A DNA stretch of 64,000 bases from Prauserella flavalba (GTDB taxonomy: Bacteria; Actinomycetota; Actinomycetes; Mycobacteriales; Pseudonocardiaceae), in NCBI RefSeq assembly GCF_003202235.1, contig NZ_MASU01000021.1:20528-84527 (forward strand), in the 5' to 3' direction. How positions within the stretch are numbered: position 1 is the first letter of the stretch; every line of letters starts with the position of its first letter. Made by a program: the position numbers and the translations under genes. A model generated the notes under the pieces. That model saw nothing but the letters and a program-made list of their open reading frames with translations, ran no database searches and was not told the origin of the DNA. Of the stretch, positions 26,009 through 34,743 are shown in pieces.

Positions 26009-27334
26009 TCAGTTTCGCGCCCGCTTGGCATCGATCGTCTCCAGCAACGCGGCGAGGCGCGTCTCCAGGATTTCATCCTTGTAGAAGGCCGCGTCGGCGA
26101 TGTCGCCTTCGAAGAAGGCCGTCGGAATCCCGAGCTGGTTCTCGGCGACGCGGGCGAGCAGGTGCTGGTGGTTGGTGTAAGCCCGGCAGGTACGCGACGC
26201 GTGGAAGATGACCCCGTCGATCCCGTAGTCGTCACAGTCCTTGGTCATCGCCTGCTTCAGCGTCTTGAATCCCTGACTGTTGGAACACAGCAGGTAATGC
26301 TGCGCCAGTCCCCGCAACGGGTTCTCCGGATCGATCAGCTGAGGTTCCTGCCAGAAGTTCTGGTGGGTGTAGCGCCCGCAGATCACGGCAGCATCGGCGT
26401 CGGCGAACTTCCTGGCAAGCCAGCCGAGCTTGTTCCAGTTCATGATCCCGTCAAAGTACAGGCGGTACCGTTCGTCGGCCACGCCGGCGACACCGCTGGC
26501 GAGCCGGTCGGCGACCTCGTCCTTGACGCCCTGGAAGTAGTCGATGAGGCGCTGCTCGGCAGGCATGAAGTTGATGTGCGCGATGCTCGCGACCCAGTCC
26601 CAGTACGTCGCGGGGGCTGGCTTGGCCATGCAGAGCGCCATGGCTTCCCGGCGCAGCTGCGAGGCGGCCTTGATGTAGCTCATGATCTCGCCGAGCTTGT
26701 CGTGGTCGAAGGGCCGCCCGGTCTGAACCTCGAGGAACTCGATCAGTTTCTCGAGCTGGTCCACCACATAGTCGGTGGCTGTCTCCCACTCCTCGCCGAC
26801 GAGGTAGCCCGCATCCGGTTTGCTGCCGAACATGTACGGCAGCGAGAGCGTGAAGATCGGGACCTTCTTGCCGAGGATCCGGTAGGACATCTGGTCCCAC
26901 TGCTGCCCGGTGCTACAGCCCTGGTAGCCGTTGACGAAGAAGTCGGGCTCCGGGAGACGGCTCGCGAGCTCCCGTTGGTCCACCGTGTCGACGATGCCCG
27001 TCTCGCTCTCGCCGAAATCATTGGTGAGGACCGCACACCCCAGGTGCGTGCGCGAGTAGGAGCACAGCTCGTTCACGTAGCCGTACTCCTCCCCCGCGAG
27101 CTGTGCCGGGCCCTCGAGGTGCTGAGCCGCCAGCCGAGCGGAGAAGGCCTCGCCGTGGCACCACGAGATTCCGGCCGCTTGGAACAGCGGGTTGAGCGCG
27201 TGGCCGTTGTACCAGACGACCTGGGCGCCACGCTCCCGCGCGGTGAACAGCTCGTCCCAGTACGCGCCGACCAGTTCGCCGCCGCGGCCCGTCATCCTGA
27301 GCCGGTTGGACTTGTCTTCGAGCAGACTCGCCAT
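26009..27334 (-). CDS. 2-hydroxyacyl-CoA dehydratase family subunit (BcrB/BadE-like)
   Basis: 441 aa from ATG 27334 behind GGAAGGGA. Member of the HGD-D family of [4Fe-4S] radical dehydratases/reductases. Candidate cluster ligands are Cys 91 ('NELCSYSRTHLGC'), Cys 140 ('NGYQGCSTGQQW') and Cys 383 ('HASRTCRAYTNHQ'). Its length equals class I benzoyl-CoA reductase subunit B (about 440) rather than HgdA (about 480). With the next gene it forms the catalytic heterodimer that takes electrons from the ATPase. It either removes water from an (R)-2-hydroxyacyl-CoA or reduces a ring acyl-CoA; sequence alone does not decide. Such enzymes are oxygen-sensitive. Confidence 0.85.
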   Translation of the reverse strand: MASLLEDKSNRLRMTGRGGELVGAYWDELFTARERGAQVVWYNGHALNPLFQAAGISWCHGEAFSARLAAQHLEGPAQLAGEEYGYVNELCSYSRTHLGCAVLTNDFGESETGIVDTVDQRELASRLPEPDFFVNGYQGCSTGQQWDQMSYRILGKKVPIFTLSLPYMFGSKPDAGYLVGEEWETATDYVVDQLEKLIEFLEVQTGRPFDHDKLGEIMSYIKAASQLRREAMALCMAKPAPATYWDWVASIAHINFMPAEQRLIDYFQGVKDEVADRLASGVAGVADERYRLYFDGIMNWNKLGWLARKFADADAAVICGRYTHQNFWQEPQLIDPENPLRGLAQHYLLCSNSQGFKTLKQAMTKDCDDYGIDGVIFHASRTCRAYTNHQHLLARVAENQLGIPTAFFEGDIADAAFYKDEILETRLAALLETIDAKRARN

Positions 27335-27366
27335 CGTGTTCCCTTCCGTGCGGGGTCGCACCCGCG

Positions 27367-28542
27367 TCAGGCAGTCGGCACCCGCGTGAGCGTCCTGCTG
27401 CGCTTGGCCTGTTCGAACATCGCCTCGATCCGCGTGCGCATGGTCTCGAGCGGCATCCCCTCGTGCTCGGTTTCCAGGAGCAGGTGGGGGATCCCCTTCG
27501 CTTCGAGCGCCTTGCGGAGTTCGGGGAGGTAGAGCATGTGCGGTTCGCAGTACTTGACGAGCAGCGAGATCACCACTTCGGCGCCGCTGGAATGCACTGC
27601 GTTCAGAAGGTAGGTGTCCCAGTCGACATCGGACTGGGCACGAGTGGGACAGGGGATGTTGACGTTGCGGTCGAGGTACTGGCCCACGAGAGCGTCGACG
27701 GGCGAGCCGGACTCGTCCGCGTCCGTCGAGATGTAGCGGGCGCCGTGGAAGAGGTCGTCGTCCACCACGATGCCGCCGCTTTCCTCGATCACCTCCAGCA
27801 GCTCCGGCTTGGGCGCATGACAGAAGTGCCCGGAGAGGTGGACCCGGACACGGTCGTCACGCGGCGCGGCCGAGGACTGCGCGACCAACTCCTCCAGAAG
27901 CGCGTTATGTTCCTCGCGCTGCATGACCATGCTCGACTTCACCATGGTCTGCAGCTCGCCCGAGGTGAACCGCGAGTCTCCAGAGCGTCGCTGCTCGTAC
28001 AGAGCGCGCAGCAGCCTGCGACCACGGTTGTAGGTCTTGATGCTCTCGCGGAGCCGCTCGTCGGTGATCTGGACGCCGGCGAAGGACGACAGCTCGTCGA
28101 CGAAGTCGGTCATCGTGAGCCGGGCCTGGTCGGTCGTCCACGGGTCGTTCATCGAGGAGATGAGCTGACCGAAGTAGAACCGCCGGCCGGCGGTGAGCTC
28201 GCGGATCACGTCGGCGGCGCCGATGAGCTGGATGCAGTGGTCGGCCATGAAGAAGCCGTCGTAGGCGTCGAGGCGGCCCGTGGCGGCCTGGTCGGCGAGG
28301 TTGCGGGAGTAGCCACAGTTGAACTCGCTCAGGAGGTTGTTGCCCAGCGTGATCGGATTGCGGTCCTCTTGCACGATCACGGGCAACAGGCCTGCCGCGT
28401 GGGCGATCTCAGCCGGGAAGTTCATGGGGAACGCGGCGATCGCGCGCCCTCCGGTCCTCGCCTTCCACTGCTCGACGTAGCCGGTCGGGTCCTCCGCGGC
28501 CCTCGACATGGCCGCCAGTGGACTCACCGCTGTGTGCTCCAT
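27367..28542 (-). CDS. 2-hydroxyacyl-CoA dehydratase family subunit (BcrC/BadD-like)
   Basis: 391 aa from ATG 28542, with GGAAGGAAGG upstream. Second HGD-D subunit: 'AAFPMNFPAEIAHAAGLLPV' (family opening), Cys 76 ('SEFNCGYSRN'), Cys 103 ('MADHCIQLIG') and Cys 332 in 'LLVKYCEPHMLYLPEL', the conserved KxCxPH element that contributes a cluster ligand. Length matches BcrC/BadD (about 385). It is the first gene of the operon dehydratase subunits-ATPase-gntR; the GntR site at 28587-28599 precedes it. No dedicated ferredoxin is encoded nearby. Confidence 0.85.
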   Translation of the reverse strand: MEHTAVSPLAAMSRAAEDPTGYVEQWKARTGGRAIAAFPMNFPAEIAHAAGLLPVIVQEDRNPITLGNNLLSEFNCGYSRNLADQAATGRLDAYDGFFMADHCIQLIGAADVIRELTAGRRFYFGQLISSMNDPWTTDQARLTMTDFVDELSSFAGVQITDERLRESIKTYNRGRRLLRALYEQRRSGDSRFTSGELQTMVKSSMVMQREEHNALLEELVAQSSAAPRDDRVRVHLSGHFCHAPKPELLEVIEESGGIVVDDDLFHGARYISTDADESGSPVDALVGQYLDRNVNIPCPTRAQSDVDWDTYLLNAVHSSGAEVVISLLVKYCEPHMLYLPELRKALEAKGIPHLLLETEHEGMPLETMRTRIEAMFEQAKRSRTLTRVPTA

Positions 28543-28586
28543 GGCGAAGCCTTCCTTCCTCAAATCCGTCCGACACGCGAACGAAT

Positions 28587-28599
28587 TATGGTCTGATCA
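28587..28599. promoter_or_regulatory. GntR/FadR operator, site B
   Basis: TATGGTCTGATCA has one mismatch to the palindrome of site A and is itself an ATG-GTCTGAT-CAT dyad. It lies 45 bases before the first dehydratase subunit start, in the only gap (28543-28642) of this part of the island. It would give autoregulation, because gntR is the last gene of that operon. Confidence 0.65.
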
Positions 28600-28642
28600 T
28601 AAATCTGTTGGTAATTCTCTGCAAGGGTCCAACCAAATACGC

Positions 28643-29902
28643 TCACTCGTGTGTGTCCAGGGAGCTCAACCCGCGTTCGAGCGACTCGCGGTGCGCCGGG
28701 GCCGCGACGGCGATCAGCCTCCGGGCGCGTTCGGCGACCGTGCACCCGGTGAGCAGCGCGATGCCGTGCTCGGTGACGACGGCATCGACGTCGACTCGCG
28801 CCGTGGAGACGACCCCACCGTGGAGCGCTGGCACGATCGTGGACTGCCCCTTCACCTCCGACCTCAACGCGATGATCGAACGCGCGCCGGTCAGGGACGC
28901 GGCCCTGCTGAAATCCACCTGTCCGCCGACGGCGCCGATGTGCACGCCCCGCGACAGCTCCGCGCCGACCTGGCCCAGCAGGTCGACCTCGATCGCGGAG
29001 TTGATCGACACGAGCGACCTCAACCGCGAGAGCACGGCGGGCGCGTGCGTGTAGCTGGCCGGCCGGAACTCGGCGGGCATCTCTGGGATCCGGTCGTAGA
29101 GCGACGCCGATCCGAGTGCCGCCCCCGTGACGACGAGACCCGGGTCGATCTCCTTACGTGCGCCGGTGAGGACGCCCTTCTCGATCAGGGTCAGCACGCC
29201 GTCGGTGATCAAGCCCGTGTGCATGCCGAGGTCGCGGTGCCCCGACAGCGATTCCAGGACGGCGTTGGGCAGGGTCCCGACGCCGATCTGGAGCGTGTCG
29301 CCGTCCTCGACGAGCGAGGCGACGTACGACGCGATGCGCCGGTCCGCGTCGTCGGGCGGCCGGGCGATCGACTCCCGCAACGGCCGGCAGGTCTCGATGA
29401 CGGCGGAGAACCGGCTCAGAGGAAGGCGAACGCCCCCCACGGTCGGCGGCATGCGGTGGTTGATCTCGGCGACGAGCCTGGTCGTGTGAGGGATCGCGTC
29501 GGCGGCGTAGTCGACGCCGATGCCCAGCCCGACCTTGCCGTCGGGCCCCGGCGGTGAGACCTGGACGAGCCCCAGGTCGGTCGGCAGCTGGCCGCGCTCG
29601 AACATGCGCGGGATCGACGAGTAGTGACAGGGCACCACCTCGAGCAACCCGTGCTTCGACAGCCCGCGCAGCTGTCCGAGCCCGCCGTAGGACAGGACGG
29701 TGAGGCCGTCCGGGAGGTCACCGGCGAGCCGCTCGTTCCAGGTCAGTCCGCTGAAGGCGCGGATCGGGCCGATCGAGTCGACCTGATCGAGGAGTGTGTC
29801 GACCAGCGGCTCGGGCTCGGCACCCGCCTGACTCCACCACAGGCCGCCGCCGGGCCGCAGCAGCCTGGTGAAGTCGATCTGGCCGGCGAGGGACATCGTC
29901 AT
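28643..29902 (-). CDS. Acetyl-CoA hydrolase/4-hydroxybutyrate CoA-transferase family protein
   Basis: 419 aa from ATG 29902, overlapping the thiolase stop (ATGA, 29899-29902). Family I CoA-transferase of the Cat1/AbfT type, with an N-terminal domain ('LSYGGLGQLRGLSKHGLLEV') and a C-terminal domain with 'VVTEHGIALLTG' and 'GAVGGQVDFSRAASLTGARS'. The likely catalytic Glu is in 'VVTEHG'. It exchanges CoA between acetyl-CoA and a carboxylic acid, or hydrolyses acyl-CoA. It sits at the end of the long operon, after thiolase, and could recycle CoA or activate the incoming acid without ATP. Confidence 0.85.
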   Translation of the reverse strand: MTMSLAGQIDFTRLLRPGGGLWWSQAGAEPEPLVDTLLDQVDSIGPIRAFSGLTWNERLAGDLPDGLTVLSYGGLGQLRGLSKHGLLEVVPCHYSSIPRMFERGQLPTDLGLVQVSPPGPDGKVGLGIGVDYAADAIPHTTRLVAEINHRMPPTVGGVRLPLSRFSAVIETCRPLRESIARPPDDADRRIASYVASLVEDGDTLQIGVGTLPNAVLESLSGHRDLGMHTGLITDGVLTLIEKGVLTGARKEIDPGLVVTGAALGSASLYDRIPEMPAEFRPASYTHAPAVLSRLRSLVSINSAIEVDLLGQVGAELSRGVHIGAVGGQVDFSRAASLTGARSIIALRSEVKGQSTIVPALHGGVVSTARVDVDAVVTEHGIALLTGCTVAERARRLIAVAAPAHRESLERGLSSLDTHE

Positions 29903-31089
29903 ACCCGCTGCACCAGCGTGGCGGTGCCGAGGCCGCCGCCGCAGCACATCGTGACGAGACCGGTCTCCACGTCGCGGCGCTCCATCTCCGCCAGGAGGGT
30001 GGCGAAGAGCCGCGCGCCGGTCGCGCCGACCGGGTGGCCGAGCGCGATCGCGCCACCGTTGACGTTCACCTTGTCGAGATCGGCCTTGAGCTCCTGCTCC
30101 CAGGCGAGCACGACGGACGAGAACGCTTCGTTGACCTCGATGAGGTCGATGTCGTCGATCGTCATCCCGTTGCGCTCGAGCAACTTCCGGGTCGCGGGAA
30201 TCGGTCCGGTCAGCATGATCGCCGGGTCGACACCGACGGTGGTCTGGTCCAGGATCCGCGCGCGCCTGGGCAGACCGAAGCGGTCCACGGCCGAGTCCGA
30301 AGCCAGGACCAGCCCCGCGGCCCCGTCGGTCATCGGGGACGCGCTGCCCGCGGTGATCCTGCCCGGGTGCGGGCCGTCTTCGGGGCGGAAGACCGGCTTG
30401 AGGCGGGCGAGGGACTCCACCGACGAGTCGGCCCTGATGCCCTGGTCGCTGGTTCGCACGGCCCCGTCGAGCTCGAAGGGGATGATCTCCCGTTCGAAGC
30501 GACCTGCGGACACGGCGTCGGCCGCGAGCCGGTGCGATCGCACGGCGAACTCGTCCATCGCCTCGCGGGTCAGTCCCCACTGCTCGGCGATCCGCTCCGC
30601 GGCCTCCCCCATCGACGGGAAGTCCCACACCTCGAGCAACTCGGCCGGCCATGCCGGGCCGTAGAGCTTCTCGATCTCGCCGACCGCCGCCATCGGGATG
30701 TGGCCCATGTGCTCGACTCCGCCCGCGATCACGACATCGTGCGTGCCTGACGAGACGCAGGCCGCCGCCATCGCGACGGCGCTCTGGGCCGAGCCGCAGC
30801 GCCGGTCGAGCTGCGCGGCCGGGACCATCGGCGAGTAGCCGGCGGTCAGCCAGGCGTTGCGCCCCACGTTGCGCGACTGCTCACCGAACGGGGCCGTGTT
30901 GCCGATGAGCACGTCCTCGACGTCGGTGTGGGCGAGACCGGTCCCGGCCAACAGCGCCTGGTAGACCGTCGCGAGCATGGTGTTCGGGTGCACCTCGCGG
31001 TACCACCCCTTCTCGCGGTGGCCGCGGCCCATCGGGGTGCGGAGCGCCTCGACGATCCACGCGTCGCGGCCGGTTCCTGCGAACGCCAT
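29899..31089 (-). CDS. Thiolase family protein (acetyl-CoA C-acyltransferase)
   Basis: 396 aa from ATG 31089, overlapping the SDR stop by one base (TGATG). Active-site residues: Cys 98 in 'QLDRRCGSAQSAVAMA', 'EVNEAFSSVVLAWE', His in 'GGAIALGHPVGATGAR', and the second Cys in 'TMCCGGGLGTA'. It cleaves a 3-ketoacyl-CoA with free CoA to acetyl-CoA (or propionyl-CoA) and a shortened acyl-CoA. With the flanking SDR and acyl-CoA dehydrogenase it provides a complete beta-oxidation set for the ring-opened product. Confidence 0.92.
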   Translation of the reverse strand: MAFAGTGRDAWIVEALRTPMGRGHREKGWYREVHPNTMLATVYQALLAGTGLAHTDVEDVLIGNTAPFGEQSRNVGRNAWLTAGYSPMVPAAQLDRRCGSAQSAVAMAAACVSSGTHDVVIAGGVEHMGHIPMAAVGEIEKLYGPAWPAELLEVWDFPSMGEAAERIAEQWGLTREAMDEFAVRSHRLAADAVSAGRFEREIIPFELDGAVRTSDQGIRADSSVESLARLKPVFRPEDGPHPGRITAGSASPMTDGAAGLVLASDSAVDRFGLPRRARILDQTTVGVDPAIMLTGPIPATRKLLERNGMTIDDIDLIEVNEAFSSVVLAWEQELKADLDKVNVNGGAIALGHPVGATGARLFATLLAEMERRDVETGLVTMCCGGGLGTATLVQRV

Positions 31090-31844
31090 CAGATCACCGT
31101 CCCTCCATCGACCGGCAGGATCTGCCCGGTGATGTACGAGGCGGCGTCCGAGGCGAAGAACACGAACGTCGCCGAGACCTCCTCGGGCTCCGCCCACCGG
31201 CCGAGGGGGATGCGCGCGAGGGTCAGCTCCGCGAGCTTCTCGTTACCGCGGATGTTGGCGGTCATGTTCGTGGCGGCCAGCGGTGCGACCGCGTTGACCG
31301 TGATGTTCCTCTTCGCCAGCTCCCTGGCCAGTGACTTGGTGAGCCCGACGACCCCGGCCTTCGCCGCGCCGTAGTTGGCCTGGCCGATCGTCCCGACCAG
31401 GCCGGCCGCGGACGTCACGTTGATGACCCGGCCCGTGCCGTCCTGAGGCAGGTACGGCAGCACAGCGTGCGTCACGGTGAAGGTGCCGCCCACGTGCACG
31501 TTCAGCACGTCGTTGAACTGTTCGGCGGTCATCTTGTCGAACATCGCGGGGGAGATCGCGCCCGCGTTGTTGACGACGATGTGGACGGTGCCGTCACCCA
31601 GCGCGGCAGCGTTTTCCGCGGCAGCGGCAGCGGCCCCGGCGTCGCGGACGTCGACCGCGGCCGAGCGCGCCGTGCCGCCCGCCGCCGTGATCTCGTCGGC
31701 GACCGCCTGCGCGGCGTCCTTGTCGAGATCTGCGACCAGCACTGCCGCTCCGGAAGCCGCGTAGGCCTTCGCGACAGCGGCGCCGATGCCGTTGCCCGCG
31801 CCCGTGACGAGGGCGGTGCGGCCGGCGAGGGAGAAGAGAGACAT
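31089..31844 (-). CDS. SDR family 3-hydroxyacyl-CoA dehydrogenase/3-ketoacyl reductase (FabG-like)
   Basis: 251 aa from ATG 31844, overlapping the upstream stop. NAD(P) loop 'VTGAGNGIGAAVAKAY', 'NNAGAISPAMFDKM', Ser in 'NVTSAAGLVG', YxxxK in 'ANYGAAKAGVVGLTK', C-terminal 'YITGQILPVDGGTVI'. Between an acyl-CoA dehydrogenase and a thiolase it most likely oxidises the 3-hydroxyacyl-CoA. Translationally coupled on both sides. Confidence 0.88.
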   Translation of the reverse strand: MSLFSLAGRTALVTGAGNGIGAAVAKAYAASGAAVLVADLDKDAAQAVADEITAAGGTARSAAVDVRDAGAAAAAAENAAALGDGTVHIVVNNAGAISPAMFDKMTAEQFNDVLNVHVGGTFTVTHAVLPYLPQDGTGRVINVTSAAGLVGTIGQANYGAAKAGVVGLTKSLARELAKRNITVNAVAPLAATNMTANIRGNEKLAELTLARIPLGRWAEPEEVSATFVFFASDAASYITGQILPVDGGTVI

Positions 31845-33010
31845 CAGTAGCTCCTGGGAAGTCCGAGAACGTGCTCGCCGAGGAAGTTCAGGACCATCTC
31901 CTGGCTGATCGGCGCGATGCGGGTGAGGCGGGCCTCGCGGAAGTAGCGGGAGACGTGGTACTCCTCCGAGTACCCCATGCCGCCGTGGGTCTGCAACGCG
32001 CGGTCGGCGGCCGCGAAGCCGGCGTCGGCGCAGAGGTACTTGGCGGTGTTCGCCTCACGACCGCAGGGCTGACCGCTGTCGTAGAGCCAGGTCGCCTTCC
32101 GCAGCACGAGTTCCGCGGCGTCGAGCCGGGCGAGCGCATCGGCGAGCGGGAACTGGATGCCCTGGTTCATGCCGATCCGCCGGCCGAACACCTCGCGCTC
32201 GTTGCCGTATCGGACGGCGCGGCTCAGTGCCGCGCGGCCGATGCCCAGTGCCTCGGCGGCGACCAGACAGCGCTCCGGGTTGAGGCCGTCGAGGATGTAC
32301 TTGAACCCCCGTCCCTCCTCGCCGACCCGGTGCTCCTCGGGGATGCGAAGATCGTCGATGAACAGCTCGTTGGACGTGACCGCGTTGCGGCCCATCTTCC
32401 TGATCGGACGGATGTCGACGTGCGCGCGGTCGAGGTCGGTGAAGAAGAGCGTCAGGCCGTCGGTCTTCCTGCTGACGTCCTCCGCCTTGGAGGTACGCGT
32501 GAGCAGGAGGATCTTGTCCGACTCCATCGCCTTGGAGATCCACACCTTGCGGCCGTTGACGACGTAGTCGGTGCCGTCCCGCCTGGCGAACGTGGTGATC
32601 TTCGTGGTGTCCAGCCCGGCGCCCGGTTCGGTCACACCGAAGCAGACGTGCAGGTCTCCCTTCACCAGCCGGGGAAGGTTCTCCTGCTTCAGCTCGTCCG
32701 AGCCGTGCATGATCACCGGGTGCATGCCGAAGATGGACATGTGCATGGAGCTCGCGCCGTTCATGCCCGCGCCCGAGGCGGCCACCTCCTCGAGGAGTAT
32801 CGATGCCTCGGTGATGCCGAAACCACTGCCGCCGTACTCCTCGGGGGTGGTGATGCCGAGCCAGCCGCCGTCCGCGAACGCCTGGTAGAACTCGGTCGGG
32901 AACTCGTGGTTGGCGTCCTTCTCCAGCCAGTACTGGTCATCGAACTTGGCTGCCAGGTCGGCCGCTGCCGTGCGGATCAGTTGCTGGTCCTCGGTGAGTT
33001 CGAAGTTCAC
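31844..33010 (-). CDS. Acyl-CoA dehydrogenase
   Basis: 388 aa from GTG 33010 (NFELTEDQQLIRTAAAD), with GGGGG upstream; longer frame extensions are ligase shadow. Standard FAD fold: 'PEEYGGSGFGITEASILLEE', 'VCFGVTEPGAGLDTTKITTF', 'LNPERCLVAAEALGIGRAAL', 'YGNEREVFGRRIGMNQGIQF' and 'TAKYLCADAGFAAADRALQT' before 'HGGMGYSEEY'. It introduces an alpha,beta double bond into an acyl-CoA using electron-transfer flavoprotein. In a Bad-like scheme it could be the cyclohexanecarboxyl-CoA dehydrogenase or act on the opened chain. Confidence 0.9.
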   Translation of the reverse strand: MNFELTEDQQLIRTAAADLAAKFDDQYWLEKDANHEFPTEFYQAFADGGWLGITTPEEYGGSGFGITEASILLEEVAASGAGMNGASSMHMSIFGMHPVIMHGSDELKQENLPRLVKGDLHVCFGVTEPGAGLDTTKITTFARRDGTDYVVNGRKVWISKAMESDKILLLTRTSKAEDVSRKTDGLTLFFTDLDRAHVDIRPIRKMGRNAVTSNELFIDDLRIPEEHRVGEEGRGFKYILDGLNPERCLVAAEALGIGRAALSRAVRYGNEREVFGRRIGMNQGIQFPLADALARLDAAELVLRKATWLYDSGQPCGREANTAKYLCADAGFAAADRALQTHGGMGYSEEYHVSRYFREARLTRIAPISQEMVLNFLGEHVLGLPRSY

Positions 33011-33065
33011 CTGGAACCCCCTTCGAGTCTGATGAGTTGTGGCGGGCCGCCGGGAGGAACAGGAG

Positions 33066-34709
33066 TCACGCCTTCGGAGCCGTCGGTGCGAGCGAGCCGC
33101 CCATGATGGAGTCGCGCAGCGCGAACTTCTGGATCTTCCCGGCCGCTGTGGTCGGGTACGCGTCGACGAAGAACCAGACCGACGGGGCCTTGAAGCGGGC
33201 GATCTTGTTCCGGCAGTACTGCTGCAGATCCGAGGGCGTGACCGTGGACGAGGGAACGGTTCGGACGACCGCTGCGACAACCTCGCCCAGCTCGTCGTCA
33301 GGAATCCCGAGCACGACGGCTTCCGCCACGTCGGGGTGCTCGAAGAGCACGTCCTCGACCTCACGCGGGGAGATGTTCTCCCCGCCGCGGATGATCATGT
33401 CCTTCAGCCGGCCGGTGATCCGGAGGTACCCGCGTTCGTCCATCGACCCGAGATCGCCGGTGTGCAGCCAGCCCTCCTCGTCGAGCGTGAGACGGGTCGT
33501 CTCCGGGTCGTCGAGGTAACCGATCATCATCTGGTGGCCGCGGCCGCAGATCTCGCCCTCGACGCCGAGCGGGACGATGCTCCCGTCGACGGGGTCCGCG
33601 ATCTTGATCTCGACCTGCTTCACGGGCCGTCCGATGGTCTCGGACTGGTCCTCGGGGGTGTCGTCGACACGCGTCGTGGTGACGACACCGGAAACCTCCG
33701 TCTGCCCGTAGATGTTGGTGAAGCTGCAGCCGAACGCCGCCTTCGTCCGGCGGATGAGCTCGGCCGGAACCGGCGCGGCGCCGGACACGAGCGTGTGCAC
33801 GCTCGACATGTCCCGCTCGGCGAAGCGGGGGTGGTCGAGCAGCCTGATCAGCATCGTCGGCACGAAGAGACCCATGTTCACCCGCTCGCTCTCCATGAGC
33901 TCCAGCACGAGACCGGGTTCGAACTCGGGTGCGACGACGTGGGTGCCCTGGCGCGCGACGATGCCGAGGCAGGCCGTCACGCAGCCGCCGACGTGGAAGA
34001 GCGGCATCGCATTGAGCCACACGTCACCGAGTTCCATCCCGCACTGGGTGAGGACGAGGTTCGGCGTGTTGCAGATGCCACGGTGGTGGAGGAGCACTCC
34101 CTTGGGGAACCCGGTCGTCCCGCCCGTGTACTGGATCTGCGCCGGGGACGCGGCGTCGACCACGGGTAGCTCGACGTCCGGGCGACCGGCCGCGAGGAAG
34201 TCCTCCCACTCGCTGAAGCGCAGGATCGTCCGCACCGACGGAATGTCCTTGGCCAGCCGCGTGACCGTGGCGAGGAGGTCGTGACCCCGGTACTCGTCAG
34301 CCAGGAAGACCCCCGCCGCCGCGGACTTGCGGAGGACGTACTCGATCTCGCGTTCCTGGTACGCCGGGTTGGCGGTGGCGAGGACGAGCCCCGCGAGGCC
34401 CGCGCCCAGCTGCAGAACCACCCACCGCGCCGAGTTCGGCGCGAGGATGAGGATCCGCTCCCCCGGCTCGAACCGATCGAGCAGGGTGCGCGCCACCGAT
34501 CGGGCCTCCTCGAGCAGCTCGGCGTACGTCCACCGGCGCCGCGCCGCGGGGTCGCGCAGGCCATCGACCAGCGCGACGCGGTCCGGCGCCTGTGCGGCCG
34601 CGCGCTCGAGCAGCTTGCCCACCGTGAGGTCGTTCTCGATCTGGTAGGACCTGTCGGCAGGCCAGTACGACGTCGTCAACGGAAGCGCCCGCGTCTTCTC
34701 CATGATCAT
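33066..34709 (-). CDS. Acyl-CoA synthetase (AMP-binding)
   Basis: 547 aa from ATG 34709 (MIMEKTRALPL), with GGAG eight bases upstream; ATG 34703 is an alternative. ANL motifs: 'IQYTGGTTGFPKGVLLHH', 'NIYGQTEVSGVVTT', 'GWLHTGDLGSMDERGYLRIT', and C-terminal Lys in 'TAAGKIQKFALRD'. The A3 loop has Thr-Gly-Gly in place of the more usual Thr-Ser-Gly. Closely related to the ligase at 21531-23204. It probably activates the acid entering the BadK/H/I-like steps encoded in the same operon. Confidence 0.9.
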   Translation of the reverse strand: MIMEKTRALPLTTSYWPADRSYQIENDLTVGKLLERAAAQAPDRVALVDGLRDPAARRRWTYAELLEEARSVARTLLDRFEPGERILILAPNSARWVVLQLGAGLAGLVLATANPAYQEREIEYVLRKSAAAGVFLADEYRGHDLLATVTRLAKDIPSVRTILRFSEWEDFLAAGRPDVELPVVDAASPAQIQYTGGTTGFPKGVLLHHRGICNTPNLVLTQCGMELGDVWLNAMPLFHVGGCVTACLGIVARQGTHVVAPEFEPGLVLELMESERVNMGLFVPTMLIRLLDHPRFAERDMSSVHTLVSGAAPVPAELIRRTKAAFGCSFTNIYGQTEVSGVVTTTRVDDTPEDQSETIGRPVKQVEIKIADPVDGSIVPLGVEGEICGRGHQMMIGYLDDPETTRLTLDEEGWLHTGDLGSMDERGYLRITGRLKDMIIRGGENISPREVEDVLFEHPDVAEAVVLGIPDDELGEVVAAVVRTVPSSTVTPSDLQQYCRNKIARFKAPSVWFFVDAYPTTAAGKIQKFALRDSIMGGSLAPTAPKA

Positions 34710-34743
34710 GTCCGTTTCTCCGACTGACTCGGCTGACGAGGCG

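Noticed and set aside
28643..30652. 669-codon frame suggesting a CoA-transferase with a long N-terminal extension
   Set aside because: The first 250 codons are an antisense-frame shadow of thiolase; ATG 29902 overlaps the thiolase stop and starts the real domain.
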